In this document: positions 15,166 through 23,270 of the stretch, piece after piece
Numbering within the stretch: position 1 is the first letter of the stretch
Layout of the letters: every line of letters begins with the position of its first letter
Source of the DNA: Rhodospirillaceae bacterium
GTDB taxonomy: Bacteria > Pseudomonadota > Alphaproteobacteria > GCA-2731375
Assembly: GCA_018660265.1 (NCBI GenBank)
Contig: JABJKS010000055.1
Location: forward strand, 1-40,095
Direction: 5' to 3'
DNA length: 40,095 bases
Translations under genes and position numbers: made by a program
The notes under the pieces: generated by a model
Database searches by the model: none
What the model was told of the DNA's origin: nothing
Seen by the model: the letters and a program-made list of their open reading frames with translations, nothing else

Positions 15166-16425
15166 ATGAGTGGACGGGGCGACATCCCGGATATCGAAGT
15201 TAACGGGCGAACCTATCCCTGGCCGGAACGCCCCGTGGTGGTTTTGTGCATTGACGGCTCGGAACCAGGTTATATTGAAGGGGCGATTGAGGCCGGGGTA
15301 GCGCCGTTCTTTGCCAAGGTGCTGGCTGCGGGCACCGCCCGCCTGGCTGATTGCGTTGTGCCCAGCTTCACCAATCCCAATAATCTGTCCATCATCACCG
15401 GCGCGCCACCCAGCGTCCATGGCATTTGCGGTAACTACTTCCTGGACCCCGATACCGGCGGGGAAGTGATGATGAATGAGCCGCGTTTTCTGCGCGCGCC
15501 CACATTGTTTCAGGCCTTTCAGGCTGCGGGCGCGACCATTGTCACGATTACTGCAAAAGACAAATTGCGCCGCCTGCTGAGCCATGGCTTGGAGATGGGC
15601 GCGCGGGGCATTGGCTTCTCCTCCGAACTCGCCGATCAGGCCAATATGGTCGAACACGGCATTGATGGCGTGCCGGAACTGGTCGATCTGCCGGTGCCCG
15701 ATGTCTATAGCGCGGCGTTAAGCGGCTTCGTCCTGGCGGCCGGCGTGAAGATCATGGGAAGCCGACGGCCCGAGATTATGTATCTCTCCACCACCGATTA
15801 TATTCAGCATAAACATGCACCGGGCACCCCGGTGGCGAATGATTTTTACGCCATGTTGGACGGATATCTGGGGCAACTGGATGCCATGGGCTGCACCATC
15901 GTCGCCACGGCGGATCATGGCATGAACGCCAAACATGACAAGGCCGGTGCACCGCGGGTGATTTATTTGCAAAGCCTGCTGGATGAGTGGCTGGGCCCGG
16001 ATCTGAAAAAGAACGGCGCCCGGGTGATCCTGCCCATCACCGATCCTTATGTGGTGCATCATGGTGCCCTTGGCTCATACGCCACCGCCTATTTGCCGAA
16101 CGGGGCGAATTTTGAAGACATTGCCGCTCGACTGCGCGCCATAAGCGGCATGGAATTGGTGCTGGACAAGGCAGCCGCCGCAGAACGATTTGAATTGCCC
16201 CCGGACCGCTTGGGCGATCTGGTCATGGTTTCGGTCCATGATCATGTTCTAGGCACCGCCGCTGAACGTCATGACCTTTCGGGGTTGACCGAACCCTTGC
16301 GCTCCCACGGCGGTATCTCGGAACAGCGGGTGCCGTTATTGATGAACCGCGCTACCGACTTGGTGGAAGGCCACGCCCTGCGAAATTTTGACGCCTTTGA
16401 TTTGGCTCTCAATCATGCGGTGTAG
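15166..16425 (+). CDS. phnA: Phosphonoacetate hydrolase
   Basis: A 419-aa alkaline-phosphatase-superfamily enzyme that splits the carbon-phosphorus bond of phosphonoacetate to acetate and phosphate. Residues matching the family include D30, the nucleophile T69 in S-F-T-N-P-N-N, the S-V-H-G-I-C-G-N-Y-F motif, D211 and H215, D250-H251 and H381. The match to characterised PhnA of Pseudomonas is strong around the T-N-P-N-N segment. There is no signal peptide, so it acts in the cytosol. Its start lies 2 bp after the stop of the dihydropyrimidinase gene and has no clear ribosome site, which suggests coupled translation. It overlaps the convergent LysR gene by 17 bp. In pseudomonads phnA is controlled by a LysR protein (PhnR). 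Confidence 0.9.
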   Translation: MSGRGDIPDIEVNGRTYPWPERPVVVLCIDGSEPGYIEGAIEAGVAPFFAKVLAAGTARLADCVVPSFTNPNNLSIITGAPPSVHGICGNYFLDPDTGGEVMMNEPRFLRAPTLFQAFQAAGATIVTITAKDKLRRLLSHGLEMGARGIGFSSELADQANMVEHGIDGVPELVDLPVPDVYSAALSGFVLAAGVKIMGSRRPEIMYLSTTDYIQHKHAPGTPVANDFYAMLDGYLGQLDAMGCTIVATADHGMNAKHDKAGAPRVIYLQSLLDEWLGPDLKKNGARVILPITDPYVVHHGALGSYATAYLPNGANFEDIAARLRAISGMELVLDKAAAAERFELPPDRLGDLVMVSVHDHVLGTAAERHDLSGLTEPLRSHGGISEQRVPLLMNRATDLVEGHALRNFDAFDLALNHAV

Positions 16426-17293
16426 ATGCCGTCTGTTGCTTTAACCAGCGCATGAAGATTTTTAATGCGGGCCGCAAGGGGCCGGGGCGGGTTTCGAGAT
16501 AAAAATTGCCCAACGCCGGGTCCGGGAACAATTCCACCAGTTGCCCGCTGGCAATTTCCCGTTCGACCCAGGGGCGCGCTGTATAGGTGATTCCATCACC
16601 GCGCCGGACCGCCTCCATAATCAGGTTGCCGGGCATATGGGTAATTATCAATGGCTGGGTTATCACCACACCATGGCGAGCCATCCAATCTGCCACTTCC
16701 TTGGTGCCCAATTCCTGCAACCATGGCAAATCGATCAGTTGGGACGGATTATCAATAGGGTTGTCGCCGATCAATGTGGGGGTGCCGACAACGACCATGT
16801 CGGCTACCAGCAGAATATCGCGGTCATCGACTGTGCTGCCGGCTTCGCTATAGCGGATGGCCAGATCGATACCTCCGGGCCTTAACTCCACCACTTCCGC
16901 TGTGGGATTTAGCATTAGGGTAATGTTTGGGTTTTGCGCTTGAAACGCCATGATCCGTGGCATCATCCAGCGCACCGCGAATGCAGGCGACATGGTCACC
17001 TGGACCGTGCTCTGATCCTCGACGGTAGCCAATCGCTCAACGCCGCCAAGGATGGTGGCAAAGCCGGCTGAAAGATCATGCGCCAATGCCTGCCCGTCCT
17101 CGGTCAGGGACATTCCCCGCCCTTCACGCACCACCAAGGCAACGCCAAACCAATTTTCCAAGGCTTTGACATGCTGGTTAATCGCGGCATGGGTGACGTT
17201 CAGGGTCGCGCCCGCCTTGGAATAGTTGCCTCGCTCCGCCATGACGGCGAAGGCTTTTAGGGCATTTAGGGGCGGTAATTTTGACCATTCCAT
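16409..17293 (-). CDS. LysR family transcriptional regulator, GcvA-like
   Basis: A 294-aa LysR regulator. The N-terminal winged helix covers about residues 5-65 (L-N-A-L-K-A-F, then A-I-N-Q-H-V-K-A-L-E), and the rest is a periplasmic-binding-protein-like effector domain. The P-P-L-N-A-L-K start and W-x-x-x-E-x-A-x-G-x-L-V segment are typical of the GcvA/AmpR branch. It is convergent with phnA and overlaps it by 17 bp, so it may respond to phosphonates, but LysR genes usually act on a divergent promoter. Divergent from it is the GFA-type gene, with a 140-bp AT-rich gap. The regulated gene is unknown. Confidence 0.9.
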   Translation of the reverse strand: MEWSKLPPLNALKAFAVMAERGNYSKAGATLNVTHAAINQHVKALENWFGVALVVREGRGMSLTEDGQALAHDLSAGFATILGGVERLATVEDQSTVQVTMSPAFAVRWMMPRIMAFQAQNPNITLMLNPTAEVVELRPGGIDLAIRYSEAGSTVDDRDILLVADMVVVGTPTLIGDNPIDNPSQLIDLPWLQELGTKEVADWMARHGVVITQPLIITHMPGNLIMEAVRRGDGITYTARPWVEREIASGQLVELFPDPALGNFYLETRPGPLRPALKIFMRWLKQQTASTPHD

Positions 17294-17433
17294 ATGAAAG
17301 TATTTCTAACAATATGTAAGTATTTATGATTCGCTTAGGTTCAAGATTATGTGAATTATAGTCACTAACGTAGTGGCATAGCTATATTCTAAGAGATCGA
17401 AATATAAGAAAATCTAAAAAGGGGTAAGGTCGA

Positions 17434-17841
17434 ATGAATGCCGAAACTAAGATTCATGAGGGCGGTTGCTTCTGCGGTGCTGTCCGCTATGCCTTAACTG
17501 GCCCATTGACCTATTCAGCCCATTGCCATTGCCGATCCTGTCAGCGGGCTATTGGCGCGGGCTTCGCTACCTGGGCCGCTGTGGCACCGAAAAATTTCGC
17601 CGTAACGTCCGGCGAGATGACGATATATAACTCCTCACCCGGCGTGCAACGCGGCTTCTGTTCCAAATGCGGCACGTCGTTGAGTTATGCCGGCGATGAC
17701 TGGACGGATTATGCCATCCTCGCCGCCACCCTGGACGATCCCGCTTTCGCTAAGCCGACGACCAACGTCTATTTGTCCCACCAACTCCCCTGGGTGGTGC
17801 TGGATGACGAGCTAAGAACCTATCAGCAATTTCCCGAATAA
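17434..17841 (+). CDS. GFA/CENP-V family zinc protein
   Basis: A 135-aa protein of the GFA (glutathione-dependent formaldehyde-activating) domain family. Seven conserved zinc-binding cysteines are seen: C12, C14, C31, C33, C36, C76 and C79. The family name comes from one member's proposed role with S-hydroxymethylglutathione, but most members have no known reaction, so no activity is assigned. The ATG at 17434 follows a GGGGTAAGG site. The 140-bp AT-rich gap to the LysR gene is a likely divergent promoter region. A DUF1059 gene follows 28 bp downstream. Confidence 0.88.
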   Translation: MNAETKIHEGGCFCGAVRYALTGPLTYSAHCHCRSCQRAIGAGFATWAAVAPKNFAVTSGEMTIYNSSPGVQRGFCSKCGTSLSYAGDDWTDYAILAATLDDPAFAKPTTNVYLSHQLPWVVLDDELRTYQQFPE

Positions 17842-17869
17842 TTTTTCAAAGCGAACGAGGAGATTAAAA

Positions 17870-18064
17870 ATGACCACCCACTATTCATATGCCTGCAAGG
17901 ACTATCCCGGGATGGAGGCCTGCCCCGGACTGGTCGTCGCAGAAACTGAAAGCGAAGTCTGGCAATTGATGGAGCTGCACGCAAAAGTGGCCCACGAAGA
18001 AGACCCCGCACAATGGAATGATGAAGACAGGGCACAGTTGAAAACCCTGATCAAGGCCGAATAG
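17870..18064 (+). CDS. DUF1059 family small protein
   Basis: A 64-aa protein with the DUF1059 pattern: Y-A-C-K-D near the start, a second Cys in E-A-C-P, E-T-E-S-E-V, and L-H-A-K-V-A-H-E-E. The ATG at 17870 has a GAGGAG ribosome site about 10 nt upstream. There is no signal or membrane segment. The function of the family is unknown. It is probably co-transcribed with the GFA gene 28 bp upstream. The next gene is 95 bp downstream, with nothing notable in that gap. Confidence 0.8.
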   Translation: MTTHYSYACKDYPGMEACPGLVVAETESEVWQLMELHAKVAHEEDPAQWNDEDRAQLKTLIKAE

Positions 18065-18159
18065 CCGAATTTGAACCGCCCTGATTGAGGTGGTGGATGA
18101 ACGTGAACGCATGTCTGGATTGGAAAAAGGACAAGCATCCAGATTAAATTCATGGTCCC

Positions 18160-18513
18160 ATGGCCGGTATGACAAAGCATGCATACCAGCGGCAACTAGA
18201 GGCATTGATCACCGCAACTGAAATACCCGGACGGTGCGAAATCACCTATAAATCGGTGTTTGGCGCGGTTGCTGCATATGCCGATGGCGAGATCTTTATG
18301 ACCTGTGGCAATTTTGGCCTGGCCTTAAAACTGCCCGGCGATGTCTGCGCCACCCTGATGGCGATGGGTACGGGCAGCCCGTTGAAGTATTTTGAAAAAG
18401 GTCATATCAAACGAAATTACGTCGTTCTTCACGATCATGCCCTCAATGACAGGGCGCGTATGAAGAGGTTATTGGATAATAGCCTCGCCTTCATTCAGGA
18501 TGGCCGCTCGTAA
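18160..18513 (+). CDS. TfoX N-terminal domain-like protein
   Basis: A 117-aa protein resembling the TfoX/Sxy N-terminal domain, seen as T-Y-K-S-V-F-G-A-V-A-A-Y-A-D-G followed by F-A-L-K-L-type strands and a D-x-x-x-L/M-x-x-x-L-D-x-S end. In E. coli Sxy works with CRP in competence, but free-standing TfoX_N proteins in alphaproteobacteria have no proven role. Starts at 18160 or 18169 are both possible. The stop codon overlaps the start of the FAD oxidoreductase by one base (TAATG), so they form an operon. Confidence 0.7.
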   Translation: MAGMTKHAYQRQLEALITATEIPGRCEITYKSVFGAVAAYADGEIFMTCGNFGLALKLPGDVCATLMAMGTGSPLKYFEKGHIKRNYVVLHDHALNDRARMKRLLDNSLAFIQDGRS

Positions 18514-19826
18514 TGTATCCGGGCCAGGATAGATACGCGAGCGATGAACATGGCTGGACGGAACTGTTACCGACGCGGCAGCCGCGCCCTGCTCTGACCG
18601 GCAGCCATCGTGTGCCATGGGTGGTGGTGGGGGCAGGCGTTACCGGTCTTGCCAGTGCCCGCCGGCTGGCTGAATTGCATCCTGACGAGGGGATCCTCCT
18701 TCTTGATGCGCGTAAGGTAGGGCAGGGGGCTTCGGCGCGTAGTTCCGGTTTTGCCGTGGCGGTCAGTCATTTCCCCGGTGGCTTTGCCGCCGATCAGGTG
18801 CCTGCCTACGCACGGGTTAACCGTATCAACCAGGCCGGATTGGATTTGCTGCGAATCCAGGTCAAAGAGGCCGCAATCGACTGCCAATGGCATGAACAGG
18901 GGCTCTATCATACAGCGGCTGATCGCGGATCGATTATTGAATGTGGTCATTTTCTGCAATATCTCGACGCAATGGGGATTGCCCATACCCCGCTTGATGC
19001 CGAGGCCTTGTCGGCCCGATTGGGCACAACCTTGTATCAGACCGGTGTTCACGTCCACGGGGGCGCATTGCTGCAACCGGCTGCACTGGTCCGTGGCCTG
19101 GCCGAAACCCTGCCCGTCAATGTCACCCTCTATGAACAAAGCCCGGTGCTCGGGATTAGCAAAGGCACAGCACTGACGCTCAACCTACCCCATGGAGAAG
19201 TGCAAACCAGCAAACTGATACTGGCAACAAACTACGAGGCCGCAAATCTGGGCTTCCTGCGCCGGCGTCTGGTTGGCAGCACATTGTCGGGCAGCTTCAG
19301 CCGTGTGTTGAGCCACGAAGAGCTTGCCGGCCTTGGCGATCTGTCGGAATGGGGCGGCCTGTCCCTTCATGGCGGCGGTGCGACTGTGCGACTAACCCGG
19401 GATCGACGGCTTTGTCTGCGCAACACGGCTGAATTCAATGGTGCCGCCCTGTTGTCGGACAGCCAGCTGGCGAAGCGGCAAAGCATCCATCGGCATTCGT
19501 TTGAGAGGCGCTTTCCAGGTCTGGCCCACGTGCCGTTTGAATTTGCCTGGTCCGGTGTTGAGGGGGTCAGCCGCAACGCCACCAACTTTTTTGGCCGGCA
19601 GGCTGACAGTATCTATTTCGCCGGTGGCTATAACGGCTCCGGCATCAGCCGGGGCACTGCCTTTGGCACGGCATTGGCCGAATATGCCAGCGGTGGACAT
19701 TCCACCTTGATCGATGATTGCCTGGCCTGTGCGCCCGCGGCATGGCTGCCGCCCAGGCCGTTCCTTGACCTTGGTGCCGCATTTGCCATTAAATCGCGCT
19801 TTCGCAATGTTGGCCAGGATCGGTAA
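18513..19826 (+). CDS. FAD-dependent oxidoreductase, DAO family
   Basis: A 437-aa flavoprotein of the D-amino-acid-oxidase family. The dinucleotide-binding motif is V-V-V-G40-A-G42-V-T-G45, then R-S-S-G-F-A near residue 72, and a C-terminal Y-N-G-S-G-I-S-R-G flavin-contact segment. The overall layout resembles gamma-glutamylputrescine oxidase or amino-acid oxidases. The substrate is likely an amine or amino acid, but the exact one cannot be read from sequence. There is no membrane segment. The start overlaps the stop of the TfoX-like gene, which suggests coupling. A clear ribosome site AAGGAG for the next gene (alpha/beta hydrolase) lies 38 bp downstream. Confidence 0.85.
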   Translation: MYPGQDRYASDEHGWTELLPTRQPRPALTGSHRVPWVVVGAGVTGLASARRLAELHPDEGILLLDARKVGQGASARSSGFAVAVSHFPGGFAADQVPAYARVNRINQAGLDLLRIQVKEAAIDCQWHEQGLYHTAADRGSIIECGHFLQYLDAMGIAHTPLDAEALSARLGTTLYQTGVHVHGGALLQPAALVRGLAETLPVNVTLYEQSPVLGISKGTALTLNLPHGEVQTSKLILATNYEAANLGFLRRRLVGSTLSGSFSRVLSHEELAGLGDLSEWGGLSLHGGGATVRLTRDRRLCLRNTAEFNGAALLSDSQLAKRQSIHRHSFERRFPGLAHVPFEFAWSGVEGVSRNATNFFGRQADSIYFAGGYNGSGISRGTAFGTALAEYASGGHSTLIDDCLACAPAAWLPPRPFLDLGAAFAIKSRFRNVGQDR

Positions 19827-19863
19827 GATACCGCCAAGAAATCTGTATAAGGAGACGCCTAAG

Positions 19864-20622
19864 ATGCCCTATCTGGATCGCGACAACGCCCGCCTGTATT
19901 ACGAAGATTCGGGTGGCGATGGCATGCCGGTTTTACTGACCCATGGCTTTGGCGCCGCGACCGGCAGTTGGGCCGGACAGGTCGCCGCATTCAAAGATCG
20001 TTATCGGATCATCGCGTGGGATATGCGCGGCCACGGTGCCACGGACTGTGCGGAGGATCTGGTTAATTTCAGCCAGGAATTGATTGAGCGGGACATGGCC
20101 GCCCTATTGGATCACCTGGGAATTGAAAAGGCTGTTATCGGCGGCCATTCCCTGGGCGGCTTTCTAAGCCTGGCCTTCAATGTGCGCTATCCGGAACGGG
20201 TGAAGGCTTTATTCCTGCAGGGCTGCGGACCCGGTTATCGCCGGGATGAGGCGCGGGAGACCTGGAACCTGCGGGCCGAAGACCGGGCCAAATCCCTGGA
20301 AGACGGTGGCCTCGCCGCCCTGGGCGGTGGCCCGGAAGTTCGCATCAGCCTGCAAAGATCGGCCACGGGTCTGGCGCTTGCCTCCCGCGGAATTTTAAGC
20401 CAGGTGGACGCGCGGGTGATCGACAGTCTGCCCGGTATCGATGTCCCCGTTTTGATTGTTATCGGGGATGGGGACAGCGACTATCTTGATGGCTCCCACT
20501 ACATGGCGGGACGTATTCCCGGGGCCATCAATGTCCTGGTCGCAGATGCCGGACATGGCGTGAATGTGGATCAGCCCGACGCCGTAAACAAGGCCCTGGG
20601 CGACTTTCTGGACAGCTTGTAA
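19864..20622 (+). CDS. Alpha/beta hydrolase
   Basis: A 252-aa alpha/beta-hydrolase fold protein. The oxyanion H-G-F-G segment is near residue 27, the nucleophile elbow is G-G-H-S96-L-G-G, an acid is likely D202 or D204 in I-G-D-G-D, and the catalytic histidine is H231 in D-A-G-H-G. The ATG at 19864 has AAGGAG about 9 nt upstream; longer readings overlap the FAD gene. The family includes esterases, haloperoxidase-like and lactone hydrolases; the substrate is not evident. It precedes the persulfide dioxygenase-like gene by 57 bp, so a link to thioester or thiol metabolism is conceivable but not shown. Confidence 0.85.
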   Translation: MPYLDRDNARLYYEDSGGDGMPVLLTHGFGAATGSWAGQVAAFKDRYRIIAWDMRGHGATDCAEDLVNFSQELIERDMAALLDHLGIEKAVIGGHSLGGFLSLAFNVRYPERVKALFLQGCGPGYRRDEARETWNLRAEDRAKSLEDGGLAALGGGPEVRISLQRSATGLALASRGILSQVDARVIDSLPGIDVPVLIVIGDGDSDYLDGSHYMAGRIPGAINVLVADAGHGVNVDQPDAVNKALGDFLDSL

Positions 20623-20679
20623 GGGCGAAATTAAACTGGTATCGCTAGCACTCAATGCTGTTTGGAGGTCTCGGAAATT

Positions 20680-21750
20680 ATGCTTTTTCGCCAGCTGTTT
20701 GATCCGCAATCGGGAACCTATACCTATCTTTTGGCGGACACCGATGCGGGTGAGGCTGTGCTGATCGATCCGGTCTATGAACAGGCCCGCCGGGATAGTG
20801 CATTGTTGAATGAGCTGGGGCTGAAGCTGCTCTATTCAATCGAAACCCATGTGCATGCGGATCATGTCACAGGCGGTTGGCTGTTGCGCCAGGGTACGGG
20901 CAGTGCGTTTTGTCTGTCTGCCGCTGGTGGCGCGGAAGGCGTGGACCGGCCACTGAACAATGGCGACAAAATAGAATTCGGCAGCCGGTACCTGACCGTC
21001 AGGTCAACGCCGGGGCACACATCGGGTTGCATCACCCTGGTCCTTGATACGGAAAAGATGGCGTTTACCGGCGATTGTCTTTTGATCCGGGGTTGCGGTC
21101 GTACGGATTTTCAGGGCGGCGATGCGGGCGAGATGTACCAATCCATTCACACGCAGATATTTACCCTGCCCGATGATTGTCTACTCTATCCCGGCCATGA
21201 TTATCGCGGTCTGACAACAACCAGTGTGGGTGAAGAAAAGGCATTTAACCCCCGCCTCGGTGGACAGCTAAGTCAAAGCGATTTTGTCGGCTTCATGAAT
21301 AATCTGGGCCTGGACCATCCGAAGAAAATGGCCATCGCCGTGCCCGCCAATCTGAAATGCGGCCGTCCCGAAAACGACGATATTCCCGAGGACGAACCGT
21401 CCTGGGCCAACCTGACTTATACCTTCGCCGGGATTTGGGAAGTACAACCCCATTGGTTGGAAGAAAACTTAAGCGCGGCACAGATTTTGGACGTACGCGA
21501 GGCGGATGAGTTTGATGGCCCCCTGGGCCGGATACCGGGCGCGACGCTGATCCCCCTGGGCGAGGTTGCCGAACGGGCGGGGGAACTGGATAAGAGCCGT
21601 CCCATCGTGGCCGTCTGCCGGGCCGGTGGACGATCCGCCCAGGCCACGGTGATCCTGCGCAAGGCCGGCTTTAGCGATGTTGCCAACCTGGCCGGCGGCA
21701 TGTTGCGCTGGCGGGCCCAGAATTGTGCTGTCGAAGGCGGTCGCGACTAA
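20680..21750 (+). CDS. Persulfide dioxygenase (ETHE1-like)-rhodanese fusion
   Basis: A 356-aa fusion. Residues 1-230 are a metallo-beta-lactamase fold of the ETHE1/persulfide dioxygenase type, with H57-V-H59-A-D61-H62, further ligands H113, D132 and H173, and G-C-G-R-T-D-F. Residues 260-350 form a rhodanese domain with active cysteine C313 in C-R-A-G-G-R-S. The combined protein would oxidise glutathione persulfide to sulfite and move sulfane sulfur, detoxifying sulfide-derived persulfides in the cytosol. I chose the ATG at 20680; GGAGG is 11 nt upstream and the longer form needs a TTG. It ends at a hairpin terminator shared with the convergent alcohol dehydrogenase gene. Confidence 0.9.
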   Translation: MLFRQLFDPQSGTYTYLLADTDAGEAVLIDPVYEQARRDSALLNELGLKLLYSIETHVHADHVTGGWLLRQGTGSAFCLSAAGGAEGVDRPLNNGDKIEFGSRYLTVRSTPGHTSGCITLVLDTEKMAFTGDCLLIRGCGRTDFQGGDAGEMYQSIHTQIFTLPDDCLLYPGHDYRGLTTTSVGEEKAFNPRLGGQLSQSDFVGFMNNLGLDHPKKMAIAVPANLKCGRPENDDIPEDEPSWANLTYTFAGIWEVQPHWLEENLSAAQILDVREADEFDGPLGRIPGATLIPLGEVAERAGELDKSRPIVAVCRAGGRSAQATVILRKAGFSDVANLAGGMLRWRAQNCAVEGGRD

Positions 21751-21751
21751 A

Positions 21752-21772
21752 GCGCATTTATTCTAAATGCGC
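21752..21772. terminator. Bidirectional hairpin between convergent genes
   Basis: GCGCATTT (21752-21759) and AAATGCGC (21765-21772) form a perfect 8-bp stem with a 5-nt loop, starting 2 bp after the persulfide dioxygenase stop and covering the stop of the alcohol dehydrogenase. The position fits a shared terminator for the two converging genes, though a long T run is absent. Confidence 0.6.
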
Positions 21773-22872
21773 GCCAGCTTTGGATCGCAGATCAACCCGG
21801 TTCTAATGGCGGCACCCTTGTCGGCCTCTGCGAATGCCGTGTTGATTTGATCGATGGGATACAGCTCCGATAAGATTTTTTCGAACGGGTAGCGGTCGGC
21901 GCCCCTATGCAACAGCTCCAACCCCCGGCGTAGAGCCCAGGCCTGATAACCCCCAACACCAACCATGCGCCGGTTGGAATGAACCAGCCACGCCGGGTTG
22001 AACGGTATTGTGTGCTTGCCGCTGATATTGCCGATCACCAAATAGCGGCCTTCGTTCCGGGCCATTTGCAGGCCTTCGGTCAGGGCAGCAGGGTGGCCGA
22101 CCAGTTCGGCAACCACATGGCCACCGCCGCCCGTCAGATCCTTGACCGCTTCAATGCGCTGTTCAGGGCTGTCGAAATCATCGACGTTCAGGACATGATC
22201 GGCGCCGAATTCGCGCGCCAGGGCCAGGCGGTCAGGCAACTTATCCAGCACAATGATATTGGTCGCACCGGCTTCCCTGGCCACGGCGGCGGCGTAAAGG
22301 CCCAGCCCGCCCGCACCTTGGATCACCACAGTTTCGCCGGCGCGCAGATTGACCTGATCCAGGCCATAGGTCACCTGGGCCAGGGCGCAGTTCAGGGGAG
22401 CGGTAACCCGGTCACTTAAGGCGTCCGGGGTGCGGAGGATGAAATGGCCGGGGCGAAGATAGAAATATTCCGCATAGGCACCCGTGAAATGGGGCGGTTT
22501 GTCGCTTTTTGATCGACCCGCACCAATCCGTCGGGAGTCGCAATGATGGCTGTCATTGGACAGACAGGGCTGACAATGATGGCAGGGGTAGAAATAGGAA
22601 TAGACGATGCGGTCGCCTTCCCGTAGTGCCTGCCCGGCGGCATCGGTATGGATGTTGCTGCCAAGGCGTTCGACCACGCCGGTCATCTCGTGGCCCATGA
22701 TGGTGATCGGTGCCCGCGGCGTGTCCCCATGCCAGCCATGCAGATCAGAGCCGCAGATGGAGCTGACCGTAACCCGCACCAGAATGCCATCGGCATCCAC
22801 CTCCGGCACCGGAAATTCCCGAATTTCAAACGGTTCATTGGCACCTGTATAAACGTAAGACCAGCCCTGCAT
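21763..22872 (-). CDS. Zinc-dependent medium-chain alcohol dehydrogenase
   Basis: A 369-aa MDR-superfamily dehydrogenase. Catalytic zinc ligands are C40 and H61-E62, the structural zinc site is C97, C100, C103 and C111, and the nucleotide-binding motif G-A-G-G-L-G-L-Y-A-A is near residue 190. The layout resembles threonine dehydrogenase or sorbitol dehydrogenase-like enzymes acting on secondary alcohols. The ATG at 22872 is chosen because GGGAGAA is about 8 nt upstream; a longer reading reaches 22950 without a good site. It is convergent with the persulfide dioxygenase gene. About 100 bp upstream lies the first 261-bp inverted-repeat element. Confidence 0.88.
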   Translation of the reverse strand: MQGWSYVYTGANEPFEIREFPVPEVDADGILVRVTVSSICGSDLHGWHGDTPRAPITIMGHEMTGVVERLGSNIHTDAAGQALREGDRIVYSYFYPCHHCQPCLSNDSHHCDSRRIGAGRSKSDKPPHFTGAYAEYFYLRPGHFILRTPDALSDRVTAPLNCALAQVTYGLDQVNLRAGETVVIQGAGGLGLYAAAVAREAGATNIIVLDKLPDRLALAREFGADHVLNVDDFDSPEQRIEAVKDLTGGGGHVVAELVGHPAALTEGLQMARNEGRYLVIGNISGKHTIPFNPAWLVHSNRRMVGVGGYQAWALRRGLELLHRGADRYPFEKILSELYPIDQINTAFAEADKGAAIRTGLICDPKLARI

Positions 22873-22970
22873 AATGTTTCTCCCATTGGATAGAATATCT
22901 GCTTTGCCTGGATTGTTGCACAAATTGGGGTGCCAGGAACAATTGAACATTTCCCATCACCTCATATAAT

Positions 22971-23231
22971 AGAGCGTGTCGCGGCTAATTTGATTCATTT
23001 GATGCCACAGCCAAGCCATTGGGGTAGGCGCGTGGCGTAGCGCGATGTGGGACATCGGGCAAGCTACGTAACGCCGCCCAATGGCTTGGCTGTGCCACCG
23101 CAGGCCGGTCCTCCAGGACCCGTGGCGGCGTTACGGTTCTTGGACGATGTCCCACATCGACCTGCAAACCGCGCCTACCCACGGGTCCTGGAGGACCGGT
23201 CAAATGGTTCAGATTAGCCGCGACACGCTCT
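22971..23231. repeat. 261-bp nested inverted-repeat element A
   Basis: Imperfect 30-bp terminal inverted repeats (22971-23000 and 23202-23231) enclose two hairpin units. Unit 1 has arms 23004-23023 and 23077-23096 (19 of 20 paired) around a 53-nt core, 23024-23076. Unit 2 has arms 23105-23125 and 23179-23199 (21 of 21 paired) around a 53-nt core, 23126-23178, which is the inverted form of the first core with about 42 of 53 positions matching. So it is an inverted dimer. No ORF of note is inside and no target-site duplication was seen. It lies between the divergent alcohol dehydrogenase and TauD-type genes. Confidence 0.9.
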
Positions 23232-23270
23232 CTAACCTTTGAATAGCGAACCGTTTGGGAGGACGCCGCG

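Noticed and set aside
19714-19863. Longer N-terminus for the alpha/beta hydrolase
   Set aside because: It overlaps the FAD oxidoreductase end and lacks a ribosome site, while the ATG at 19864 has AAGGAG.
22971-23231. Element A as a simple transcription terminator or as an insertion sequence
   Set aside because: It lies between divergent genes, so a terminator makes little sense, and it encodes no transposase; its dimer structure is also too complex.
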